Source: Deferribacteres bacterium (GTDB lineage Bacteria; Nitrospirota; Thermodesulfovibrionia; UBA6902). Taken from it: a stretch of 62,543 nt of DNA. The DNA lies in contig JAADFS010000028.1 of NCBI GenBank assembly GCA_013152795.1, positions 1 through 62,543 on the forward strand, given 5' to 3'. Positions within the stretch are counted from its first letter, which is position 1; every line of letters begins with the position of its first letter. This document shows positions 16,867 to 23,289 of the stretch, piece after piece. The notes below the pieces were generated by a model. The model saw only the letters and a program-made list of their open reading frames with translations, was not told the DNA's origin and ran no database searches. Made by a program: the position numbers and the translations under genes.

Positions 16867-17528
16867 TGAGCACAACCCTTGAATCTGTTGCAGAGAAACA
16901 TACTGATCAGGATATATGTCCCCGCTACCCCGGCAACCCGACCAGGACAGACTTGATGTGCGCCACAAGGCATAAGAAGGCCGTAAGGGATCCGGAGAAG
17001 ATCCTTTATTCGAATTGTGCTGACTGCAATATCGGTAAAGAGGCAGCAATGAAGGATATCAAACCGATCAAATATACAGCCAAGCATACATCGACCGATA
17101 CACATCCCTGTTCGCAGTGTGGCAGGCCTACCCGGGGCAAGTTATGTGCCGGATGTTTGCTCCAGGGCAAGTCAGGCTCTTCCAGGGAGACAAAGGAGAC
17201 AGAAATGCAAAAACAAAAGATCTGCAAGGTTGAAGGATGCGGCAATCCTTTCAAAGCAAGAGGTTATTGTGACAAGCACTATAAAAATGCCGTTAAAACC
17301 GGTGAGATTAAGACTACACCCAGGAATAAAAAGAAGATCAATCCTCAACCGGAGAAGCAGGAAACGTGCAATGCAGAGAATATGACCGCCATGCTTGCCC
17401 AGCTTCTCTATTGCAGCCGGGTTCTCGATTCCGAAATCAACGCCGCCATGCTTCAGAACAGGATCGAGATCAAGAATATATCCGATGTAAGGTTCCGCCT
17501 TGGAGAGATAATGAGAGGGGCTCTATAG
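16866..17528 (+). CDS. Multi-zinc-finger phage protein
   Basis: The 220-residue product contains several metal-binding motifs: paired cysteines around residues 45-55 (NCADC), CSQCGRPTRGKLCAGC, and CKVEGCGNPFKARGYCDKHY. The last resembles zinc fingers of phage and transposon DNA-binding proteins. A basic, proline-rich linker and a C-terminal helical region follow. The start at 16866 has GGGAG upstream. It lies between the two structured RNA copies. A nucleic-acid-binding role is inferred; the family is unknown to me. Confidence 0.65.
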   Translation: MSTTLESVAEKHTDQDICPRYPGNPTRTDLMCATRHKKAVRDPEKILYSNCADCNIGKEAAMKDIKPIKYTAKHTSTDTHPCSQCGRPTRGKLCAGCLLQGKSGSSRETKETEMQKQKICKVEGCGNPFKARGYCDKHYKNAVKTGEIKTTPRNKKKINPQPEKQETCNAENMTAMLAQLLYCSRVLDSEINAAMLQNRIEIKNISDVRFRLGEIMRGAL

Positions 17529-17536
17529 TCCCATCG

Positions 17537-17605
17537 CCTGCAGGGATAGGGTTCCGGACCCGACAAGGTGAATGCCTCCACCTTCCCTGCAGGACAACCA
17601 GAGGC
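17537..17605 (+). ncRNA. Structured RNA element, copy 2
   Basis: The 37-nt core (17547-17583) is identical to copy 1. The closing helix is 10 bp (CCTGCAGGGA at 17537-17546 with TCCCTGCAGG at 17584-17593). Relative to copy 1, four base pairs have changed on both strands, so the helix is conserved by covariation. The loop GCCTC (17574-17578) can pair with GAGGC at 17601-17605. A strong AAAGGAGG and the recombinase ATG (17628) follow. The layout fits translational control of the recombinase-nuclease operon; a recombination site is an alternative. Confidence 0.78.
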
Positions 17606-17627
17606 ATATATGGAAAGGAGGCATTCC

Positions 17628-18236
17628 ATGACAGCAGAGAGGACATCAACAAGGACAAGGGCCGGAGAGAACTATCTCACCGAGCAGGAAGAGAAAAGGC
17701 TTTTCAGACACCTGAAGGGCCTGAAATCCCGCCAGGCAGAGCGTGACTATGTGCTCCTGAAGCTCTGCCGGCTGACAGGGCTCAGGAGGGCTGAGGCACT
17801 GGCCCTCAATGTGGGGGATGTGATCAACCAGAAGAGAATAATCATCGACGAACGGATCGCGCGCAAGGGGGCCGTGGGGGAAGTCGGCATCCCGGTGGAA
17901 CTGCAAAAAATCATCAAGCGGTTCCTCTGGCTTAAGCGCACCTGGCGCGAAAGCCTTGATGACGAGGCCCCTCTGTTCGTGAGCAAGAGGGGCAACAGGC
18001 TCTCTCTGAGGGCCTTCAACGACCTGATGGACAAGTGGTGCAGATCGGCGGGGATCCCGCGCTATACTCCGCACGCCCTACGTCACACAAAGGCGCACAG
18101 GATACTTGAGAAGTCGGACAACCCTCCAAAGGCCCTGGTATATGTCAACAATCAACTGAGGCACAAGTCCTACAACTCGACACTCGTATACACCCTCCCT
18201 ACAAAGGAAGAGAGGGAGAAGGTGGCAGGGCTGTAA
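17628..18236 (+). CDS. Catalytic-core-only tyrosine recombinase
   Basis: At 202 residues this protein has the catalytic domain but no N-terminal core-binding domain. Visible catalytic residues are R53 (TGLRRAEAL), K80, H149 and R152 (PHALRHTKA), H179 (LRHKS) and Y188 (TLVYT). AAAGGAGG lies seven bases before the ATG at 17628. Its stop is one base from the start of the Cas12-like gene, so the two should be co-translated. Its role, whether mobilising the module, acting in the phage cycle or assisting the nuclease, is unknown. Confidence 0.88.
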   Translation: MTAERTSTRTRAGENYLTEQEEKRLFRHLKGLKSRQAERDYVLLKLCRLTGLRRAEALALNVGDVINQKRIIIDERIARKGAVGEVGIPVELQKIIKRFLWLKRTWRESLDDEAPLFVSKRGNRLSLRAFNDLMDKWCRSAGIPRYTPHALRHTKAHRILEKSDNPPKALVYVNNQLRHKSYNSTLVYTLPTKEEREKVAGL

Positions 18237-18237
18237 C

Positions 18238-19761
18238 ATGGCGAACCATTTCAACAAGGGAGTCGTGTTCGGAAAACTGGCGGGGCTTGAACGGAAGAAA
18301 TCCGAAGGGGGCAAACCCTACATCCAGATATACCTCGAATGCCCGAACGATCTCCACGGGGATGCAAAGGTTTACGGCCGGATGTGGGGAGAAGACAGGG
18401 TCAATGCCTTCATGGCCGGGCTGAACAGAGACGGCAAGCTCCTCATGGGGACCGGGCTCAGGCTTGAAGGATTTTTCAGCCAATACGACGCAGAGGACGG
18501 TCTCTACTGGGCCAATGCGGCACATCTCAAGGACAAGTTCATGAATGCCTACTTCTCGTCTCTGAGGCATGGCAGGAAACTTCACTTCCATGCCTTTGAC
18601 GGCAACCTCAGGTTTGAGCATGTCTTCACATCCGGGGGGATCCCGGCTGAGAAGATCTTCACCGACAATCCAAGGCAGAAACGTATCAGGATAACTCCTA
18701 TTTCCCGGGATATCTACCAGGACAGGCAGCGGGGCATTATCTCTCAGCGGGAGATGAAACGAAAGGCGCGCACCGAGGCGTTGATAACGCTTGCAGGCCT
18801 CCAGATGAGGTTCCGGACCATATTGCACCGGCCGGTGCCGGAGGGGAGCATCCTCAAGAAAGCCGTCATCAAGCGGATCAGGACCGGGAGGTACAACTAC
18901 AGGTGGACTCTCTCGCTGACCGTAGAGGTCCCGCCGGATGATTCGATGCCCGCAGGACAGGCACCCGCCGGCAAGACGGCAGGGCTCGACGTCGGTTACA
19001 GGATGATCGACGGCCGCCTGCGTGTTGGCTATCTGGCTGGAGATGCCGGACAGATGGAGATATACCTGCCCGGCCGGATAATGGAGCGGTTCATCCATGT
19101 GCAGGAGCTGCAACAGAAGAGCGACGCCCTGCTTGAGGAGATGAAGGCACGCCTGGTCGAGATGCTCCCCGAGGGGCTCCCAGCGGAGCTGAAAGCAAAC
19201 TGGCATATGGCAAGGCACGGAAGGCTCAGAAAGATTATCCGTTGGCTTGCGGATAACAGCCCTGAACATATAGCCCTCAGGGAACTGCGGAAATGGGAGC
19301 GGCAGGATGCAGCGATACAGAATGAGAAGGAGGGACTCAGGAGGCGTGCAATCAGGCAGAGGCAATGGTTCTACTACAACCTCGCGCACAGGCTGGCCGG
19401 AGAGTATGGGACCCTTGTGATCGAATCTCTCAAGCCCGGCGACCTGCAGAGGAAGACCCAGCTTGATGACGACCGGACACTGCCCCGGAGAGCGTCTTTC
19501 TATCGAGGTATCGCTGCCGTTGGTGCTTTGCTCGACATTATTCAGGATGTCGGACGCCGAAAGGGCATGACGGTCCACAAGGTTGATCCCGCATACACCA
19601 CGTTGACCTGCCATGTCTGTGGTCATGTGGTAGAACCCGTTGACAGGGCCAGCCTGCTCTGGTGCTGCGACGGCTGCGGATCCGAGTGGGACCAGGACTA
19701 TAACGCTGCGTATAACCTCTATATGAGTGGAAGGGAGAGCAAAGAGGCAAAAGTTGCATAA
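18238..19761 (+). CDS. Compact TnpB/Cas12-like RNA-guided nuclease (type V-U-like)
   Basis: The 507-residue protein has a split RuvC domain with all three acidic residues: D251 in GLDVGYR, E396 in LVIESL and D487 in DQDYNAAYNL. A zinc-ribbon (C458/C461, C477/C480) lies between the last two, as in TnpB and Cas12 proteins. The first 240 residues hold a beta-rich segment resembling an oligonucleotide-binding/wedge domain, then helices. A helical insertion lies between RuvC I and II. It starts one base after the recombinase stop, and a CRISPR array follows 47 bp after its stop. It should be a crRNA-guided DNA-binding enzyme, probably DNA-cleaving. No Cas1 or Cas2 is present. Confidence 0.88.
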   Translation: MANHFNKGVVFGKLAGLERKKSEGGKPYIQIYLECPNDLHGDAKVYGRMWGEDRVNAFMAGLNRDGKLLMGTGLRLEGFFSQYDAEDGLYWANAAHLKDKFMNAYFSSLRHGRKLHFHAFDGNLRFEHVFTSGGIPAEKIFTDNPRQKRIRITPISRDIYQDRQRGIISQREMKRKARTEALITLAGLQMRFRTILHRPVPEGSILKKAVIKRIRTGRYNYRWTLSLTVEVPPDDSMPAGQAPAGKTAGLDVGYRMIDGRLRVGYLAGDAGQMEIYLPGRIMERFIHVQELQQKSDALLEEMKARLVEMLPEGLPAELKANWHMARHGRLRKIIRWLADNSPEHIALRELRKWERQDAAIQNEKEGLRRRAIRQRQWFYYNLAHRLAGEYGTLVIESLKPGDLQRKTQLDDDRTLPRRASFYRGIAAVGALLDIIQDVGRRKGMTVHKVDPAYTTLTCHVCGHVVEPVDRASLLWCCDGCGSEWDQDYNAAYNLYMSGRESKEAKVA

Positions 19762-19808
19762 CCCCGGCTTTAATATGCTGAAAAGAAACAGGAAAAGAGA
19801 GGGGTGCA
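19762..19808 (+). promoter_or_regulatory. Leader between nuclease gene and CRISPR array
   Basis: This 47-bp AT- and purine-rich segment separates the nuclease stop from the first repeat. It is short for a CRISPR leader and has no obvious promoter, so the array may be transcribed from the operon upstream. I see no anti-repeat that would mark a tracrRNA. Confidence 0.4.
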
Positions 19809-20111
19809 GTAGGAAAACTGGGTCCAGGTCAGGAAGCCTGGAACAGGGACAATCCCTGAGGGGATAGGAAGGCGGGCCTGTAGGAAAACTGGGTCCAGGT
19901 CAGGAAGCCTGGAACTCCGGATGGTGATAAATTTTTCCATGTTTAAGTAGGAAAACTGGGTCCAGGTCAGGAAGCCTGGAACTGGGGATCAACGGGTTTC
20001 TTGCCGCCGCTTTCTTGGTAGGAAAACTGGGTCCAGGTCAGGAAGCCTGGAACTGGCGTTCAGGATAGCAAGTCCGTCCGCGATGCTGGGTAGGAAAACT
20101 GGGTCCGGAAC
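19809..20111 (+). CRISPR. CRISPR array, four spacers, 36-bp repeats
   Basis: Four identical 36-bp repeats start at 19809, 19880, 19947 and 20018. Each begins GTAGGAAAACTGGGTCC and ends GGAAC. They are separated by unique spacers of 35, 31, 35 and 36 bp (19845-19879, 19916-19946, 19983-20017, 20054-20089). Each repeat can fold with TCCAGG pairing to CCTGGA around an 8-nt loop. The terminal repeat (20090-20111) lacks 14 internal bases and with them most of this hairpin. The 3' GGAAC next to the spacer and the shared strand with the nuclease suggest a crRNA with 5' repeat-derived handle. No spacer matches this window by eye. Confidence 0.92.
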
Positions 20112-20163
20112 GACCAAGTTCACCGGTGAGCGGTAGCGAGTTCGGTGCAGCGCATTGTTGGGC
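20109..20163 (+). other. Integron attC-like half-site after the array
   Basis: GTTGGGC at 20157-20163 fits the attC R-prime consensus GTTRRRY. An AAC at 20109-20111 and a CACCG/CGGTG stem (20121-20125 with 20143-20147) could form the folded site. The upstream box is not a full RYYYAAC, because it merges with the truncated CRISPR repeat. The ATG of a small cassette-like gene follows 35 bases later. This is suggestive, not proven. Confidence 0.35.
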
Positions 20164-20198
20164 CTGATGGCCTTAATCTAAATACAGGAGGTTACGCT

Positions 20199-20387
20199 AT
20201 GAAACTGAGGAACATTCTTATCATTCAGGCTATTATCGTTCTGTTCATTGGTATAGGCTGGGTGAAAAATCTTATTAAACTCGCACATTGTGATTTTGAG
20301 GCCCCATATCAGGCTGAGGTTATCTATGCCGCTGGCTTGATTCCACCTGTGGGGGCTATAACCGGCTGGCTTGACCTTGGGAAGTGA
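20199..20387 (+). CDS. Small membrane protein upstream of pilin-like gene
   Basis: The 62-residue product has an N-terminal hydrophobic helix (ILIIQAIIVLFIGIGWVKNL) and a second weakly hydrophobic stretch ending in PPVGAITGWLDLGK. AGGAGG lies seven bases before the ATG. It is followed nine bases later by the pilin-like gene, so the two probably work together. I know of no assigned function. The composition and pairing resemble integron-cassette or accessory phage genes, which is inference. Confidence 0.65.
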   Translation: MKLRNILIIQAIIVLFIGIGWVKNLIKLAHCDFEAPYQAEVIYAAGLIPPVGAITGWLDLGK

Positions 20388-20395
20388 GGTGAATC

Positions 20396-20737
20396 ATGAA
20401 AAACAAAGGCTTTACTTTCATCGAACTTCTTATCATCCTCGCAATGGCCGGGATTGTTGCGACCATGTTCTTTGGCTTGGTCGTAAATAATCGTGGGGCA
20501 ACCGAGCGCAGGGCCTTCGCCGGGGCAGTGAAATTTGCAACCGGCAACAATATTACAGTCAAGCGCATTTCATGTGCCGGAGATTCAAACCGTGACGGAT
20601 ATGGCACTTGTGCCATTTCCACGGAAGATAATCAGCGTATAATGCTCCAGTGCCCGACAGATTATTTTGACGTTGAATGGTTCGGAGCAAGCGGCTGTAA
20701 AGAGGTTTTCCAGGATTTCAATTTTACGATTAGATGA
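20396..20737 (+). CDS. Type IV pilin-like protein
   Basis: The N-terminus MKNKG-FTFIELLIILAMAGIVATMFF carries a class III prepilin signal: a short basic leader ending in Gly, a Phe at +1, the conserved Glu at +5 and a long hydrophobic helix. The rest (113 residues in total) has four cysteines and a small beta-rich head. Cleavage would need the host prepilin peptidase. Pilin-like genes are unusual in a prophage; a role in blocking pilus-dependent superinfection or competing in pilus assembly is speculative. Confidence 0.8.
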   Translation: MKNKGFTFIELLIILAMAGIVATMFFGLVVNNRGATERRAFAGAVKFATGNNITVKRISCAGDSNRDGYGTCAISTEDNQRIMLQCPTDYFDVEWFGASGCKEVFQDFNFTIR

Positions 20738-20765
20738 GGATAGGCTCAACCTTCAAGGAGTAGAT

Positions 20766-21107
20766 GTGGAATATAACTGGCACAGAGAAGTCATTGACAA
20801 GGCAACCAGGGCCATATCGCGGCACGCGCAGAAGCTGTACGACGAGGGCCTTGATCTCAGCGGATGGTTCTCTTTCTTTGAGAAGAATCATCCAGAGGTC
20901 TTCAGCAAGTATCTGAAGATACCCGAAAGGCTCAACAGGGCGAAGGCTAAAAACTCCATGTCGGAGTTCAAAAAGATAGCAAAAGAATACCAGGACACCG
21001 AGATATGGGCAATCAACCAGTTCGCAGAACACCTTGAGAAGGAAAAAACCAAGGCCCTTGAGGCCATGAGGGAAAAACGGAGAGATCCGCAGGAGGTGCT
21101 TATATGA
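20766..21107 (+). CDS. Hypothetical phage protein
   Basis: The 113-residue product is helical and charged, with aromatic-rich helices (LSGWFSFFEKNHPEVFSKYLKIPERL) and a C-terminal Lys/Glu coiled coil. I chose the GTG at 20766 because AAGGAG lies five bases upstream; an ATG two bases earlier is in another frame. It overlaps the next gene by four bases (ATGA). No family is recognised. Confidence 0.6.
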   Translation: MEYNWHREVIDKATRAISRHAQKLYDEGLDLSGWFSFFEKNHPEVFSKYLKIPERLNRAKAKNSMSEFKKIAKEYQDTEIWAINQFAEHLEKEKTKALEAMREKRRDPQEVLI

Positions 21108-21448
21108 CACATGAGGAGTTCAACGAGGTCCTCGAAGCACGATTCGAGAAAAGCCGCATGGTACTTGCAAAAAAGGCCGGAGAATACGCCCGGGGCGACC
21201 GGCTCAGCAACTTCAAGAAGGCTGCCGGTGCACTCCAGTGCACTCCGCACAAGGCCCTTGTCGGCATGTGGATGAAGCACATCATCAGCATCATCGACAT
21301 GGTCGACGACATGGAGAAAGGTAAGGACACATCTTACATTATATGGGATGAAAAGATCGGCGATGCAATCAATTACCTGATACTGCTTGATGGATTGGTC
21401 TGTGAGGGCCTTGGCGTCAAACCAACTCAAGAGGTTGAGAATGTTTGA
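21104..21448 (+). CDS. DUF1599/Nmad1-like phage protein
   Basis: The pattern MTHEEFNEVLEARFEKSRMVLAKKAGEYARGD, then KHIISIIDMVDDMEKG and WDEKIGDAINYLILL, matches DUF1599 (nucleotide modification associated domain 1). This is an all-alpha domain related in shape to MazG-type nucleotide hydrolases. It may act on modified nucleotides, or on nucleotide pools during phage replication. It is coupled by ATGA to the gene before and overlaps the DUF5131 gene by eight bases. Confidence 0.65.
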   Translation: MTHEEFNEVLEARFEKSRMVLAKKAGEYARGDRLSNFKKAAGALQCTPHKALVGMWMKHIISIIDMVDDMEKGKDTSYIIWDEKIGDAINYLILLDGLVCEGLGVKPTQEVENV

Positions 21449-22349
21449 TCGCATTGAAAAAGGCCTCTGGTGGGACAGGGCTTGGACTCTTGTGGAAGGA
21501 TGCACCAAGGTAAGCCCTGCCTGCCGGAACTGCTGGGCCGAGAGAGATGCATGGCGGAAGTCTCATCAGAAAAATGAAAAAATCAGCAGGCGGTATGAGG
21601 ATCTCCTGGATGAAAACGGACACTGGACCGGCAGGATCCGCTTGATGGAGAATTTCGACATTCCTTGCCTGATCAAGAAGATCAGAAGACCTACGGTCTT
21701 TGCAATCTGGAATGACCTGTTTCATGAGAATGTGCCCAGACTATACATTGAACACGCTCTCATTGTAATGGCGCTTCTTAAGAAACATGTCTTTCTGGTC
21801 CTGACTAAAAGAATCGACAGAGCAAAAAAGATTTTGGATACCCCTGCGCCGAATATCTGGTTCGGAGTCACAGCGGAGAATCAGGAACAGGCAAACAGGC
21901 GGATACCAACACTCATGCAGATACGAGCAGCAAAGCGGTTCGTTTCCATTGAGCCTATGCTGGGGCCCGTAATTTTAGAGAAATGGCTTGCGGACAGAAA
22001 ACTGGATTGGGTCATCCTCGGCGGTGAGACAGGCAAAAATGCCCGGCCCATGCATCCCGGTTGGGCGCGCAAGGTCCGGGACGACTGCCAGGCGGCGGGG
22101 GTGCCGTTTTTCTTTAAGCAATGGGGGGAGTGGTTGCCTGATCGCCAACTCTTCAATCACCCTCAAGGCCCGGGGGGGAAACTGATGCTTACCTTAGAGC
22201 ATAATTCACCCAAGGCGATTGCTACACGGCAAAAGCTACAAATCACAACAATTTGCCATCATGGATTTACTACCACCTTTGCCCATGTCGGCAAGAAGGC
22301 TGCTGGCGCGTTGCTTGATGGCAGGGAATGGCGCGAGGTGCCGGAGTGA
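21441..22349 (+). CDS. Phage Gp37/Gp68-family protein (DUF5131)
   Basis: The 302-residue product matches the phage Gp37/Gp68 family. Visible landmarks are WTLVEGCTKVSPACRNCWAERDAWR, WNDLFHENVP, VFLVLTKRIDRAK, NIWFGVTAENQ, the SIEPMLGP motif and GGETGKNARP with FFFKQWGEW. The conserved N-terminal cysteines suggest metal binding. The reaction is unknown; the family is common in phage early regions near DNA-modification genes. The start at 21441 follows GAGG. Confidence 0.85.
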   Translation: MFDRIEKGLWWDRAWTLVEGCTKVSPACRNCWAERDAWRKSHQKNEKISRRYEDLLDENGHWTGRIRLMENFDIPCLIKKIRRPTVFAIWNDLFHENVPRLYIEHALIVMALLKKHVFLVLTKRIDRAKKILDTPAPNIWFGVTAENQEQANRRIPTLMQIRAAKRFVSIEPMLGPVILEKWLADRKLDWVILGGETGKNARPMHPGWARKVRDDCQAAGVPFFFKQWGEWLPDRQLFNHPQGPGGKLMLTLEHNSPKAIATRQKLQITTICHHGFTTTFAHVGKKAAGALLDGREWREVPE

Positions 22350-22351
22350 AA

Positions 22352-22534
22352 ATGATTGAAGAGAAACTTGCCGAGGCTGAAAGAAAAGCTTGGGATGCCC
22401 TCGGCAGATACAAGTTCTTGATGTTCGGATATTGGGCGGCTATATGGGTGCATATGAATTCAATGTCACCTGCCAAAAGGAGCAATCCTTTCAATCGTCT
22501 GGTGCAGATGGCAAGGGAGGCAAAGAGACAATGA
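22352..22534 (+). CDS. Small hypothetical phage protein
   Basis: The 60-residue protein begins with a charged helix (MIEEKLAEAERKAWDALGRYKFL), continues with an aromatic stretch (MFGYWAAIWVHMNSM) and ends basic. It lies two bases after the DUF5131 stop and its stop overlaps the next start (ATGA), so it is embedded in the operon. No function can be assigned. Confidence 0.55.
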   Translation: MIEEKLAEAERKAWDALGRYKFLMFGYWAAIWVHMNSMSPAKRSNPFNRLVQMAREAKRQ

Positions 22535-23103
22535 CTGAGCGTCCTATAATTATGACAACTTCTATGGTGCGGGGCATTCTTTTCGGGCGAAAAACGCAGA
22601 CAAGGAGACTGGCAAGGCGGAGAACATGCCCCTATGGAGCCCCTGGCGACCGGCTGTGGGTAAGAGAGACGTGGGCCCACCACAAGGCATGCAACCGTGC
22701 CGAGCATGATCACGATACAGGGTGTCTTTTGTACAAGGCAGACCATATTGAAAATGTCTGGAACGATAAAACTCGCTGGATACATATATGGTATGAGAAA
22801 AAGCCCTCTATTCATATGCCTCGGTGGGCATCGAGGATACTTCTTGAAATAGTCAGCGTCAGGGCAGAAAGAATTCAGGATATAAGTATTGAGGATATTC
22901 ACGCAGAGGGTATTGATAGATGGGAAGACTTTGAAGGTGGAAAACATCTATCAGTTTATCAGGCTCAAGGGGCCTTTAAAAATTTTTGGAATTCACTCTA
23001 CGCCAAGAGTGGGTACGGATGGGATGCAAATCCAGTGGTATGGAGGATAGAGTTCAGAGTATTACACGACTTGTGCCGTGCAGGTCTGCCGCTTATGAAA
23101 TGA
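22531..23103 (+). CDS. ASCH-like phage protein
   Basis: The 190-residue product has the usual phage ASCH-like sequence: IIMTTSMVRGILFGRKTQTRR, PYGAPGDRLWVRETW, SIHMPRWASRILLEI and VRAERIQDISIEDIHAEG. ASCH domains have a PUA-like fold and bind RNA or modified bases. Its neighbours (DUF1599, DUF5131, a DNA methyltransferase) support a role in nucleic-acid modification or its recognition. The ATG at 22531 overlaps the previous stop. Confidence 0.75.
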   Translation: MTERPIIMTTSMVRGILFGRKTQTRRLARRRTCPYGAPGDRLWVRETWAHHKACNRAEHDHDTGCLLYKADHIENVWNDKTRWIHIWYEKKPSIHMPRWASRILLEIVSVRAERIQDISIEDIHAEGIDRWEDFEGGKHLSVYQAQGAFKNFWNSLYAKSGYGWDANPVVWRIEFRVLHDLCRAGLPLMK

Positions 23104-23115
23104 AAGGATGGATCT

Positions 23116-23289
23116 TTATGTGGCTGGAAACGGGCCGTGCTTATCGCACGGACTGTTATGGACATAAGGACAGATCGTGCGCAGACGTCCATCCTCGACG
23201 CCGTAATTGCACGTCCAGGCATCGGGAACGTCGGAGACGCTCTCGTTTGGGATCAATTCGAAATATTTGCAATCAGGATAGGTATTCAT
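23116..23289 (-). CDS. Possible antisense 57-residue cysteine-containing protein
   Basis: On the minus strand an ATG at 23289 opens a 57-codon frame with four cysteines (CKYFEL, TCNYG, ICPYVH, PCDKHGPF) in protein-like sequence. It lies opposite the doubtful N-terminal extension of the methyltransferase gene. TATACT lies a few bases before its start, but no clear Shine-Dalgarno is seen. If real, it would be the only minus-strand gene in the early region. Confidence 0.3.
   Translation of the reverse strand: MNTYPDCKYFELIPNESVSDVPDAWTCNYGVEDGRLRTICPYVHNSPCDKHGPFPAT

Noticed and set aside
18199..19626. A 475-codon minus-strand open frame opposite the nuclease gene
   Set aside because: It is the mirror of a GC-rich gene whose plus-strand product has clear RuvC motifs; the antisense translation has no domain or ribosome-binding site.
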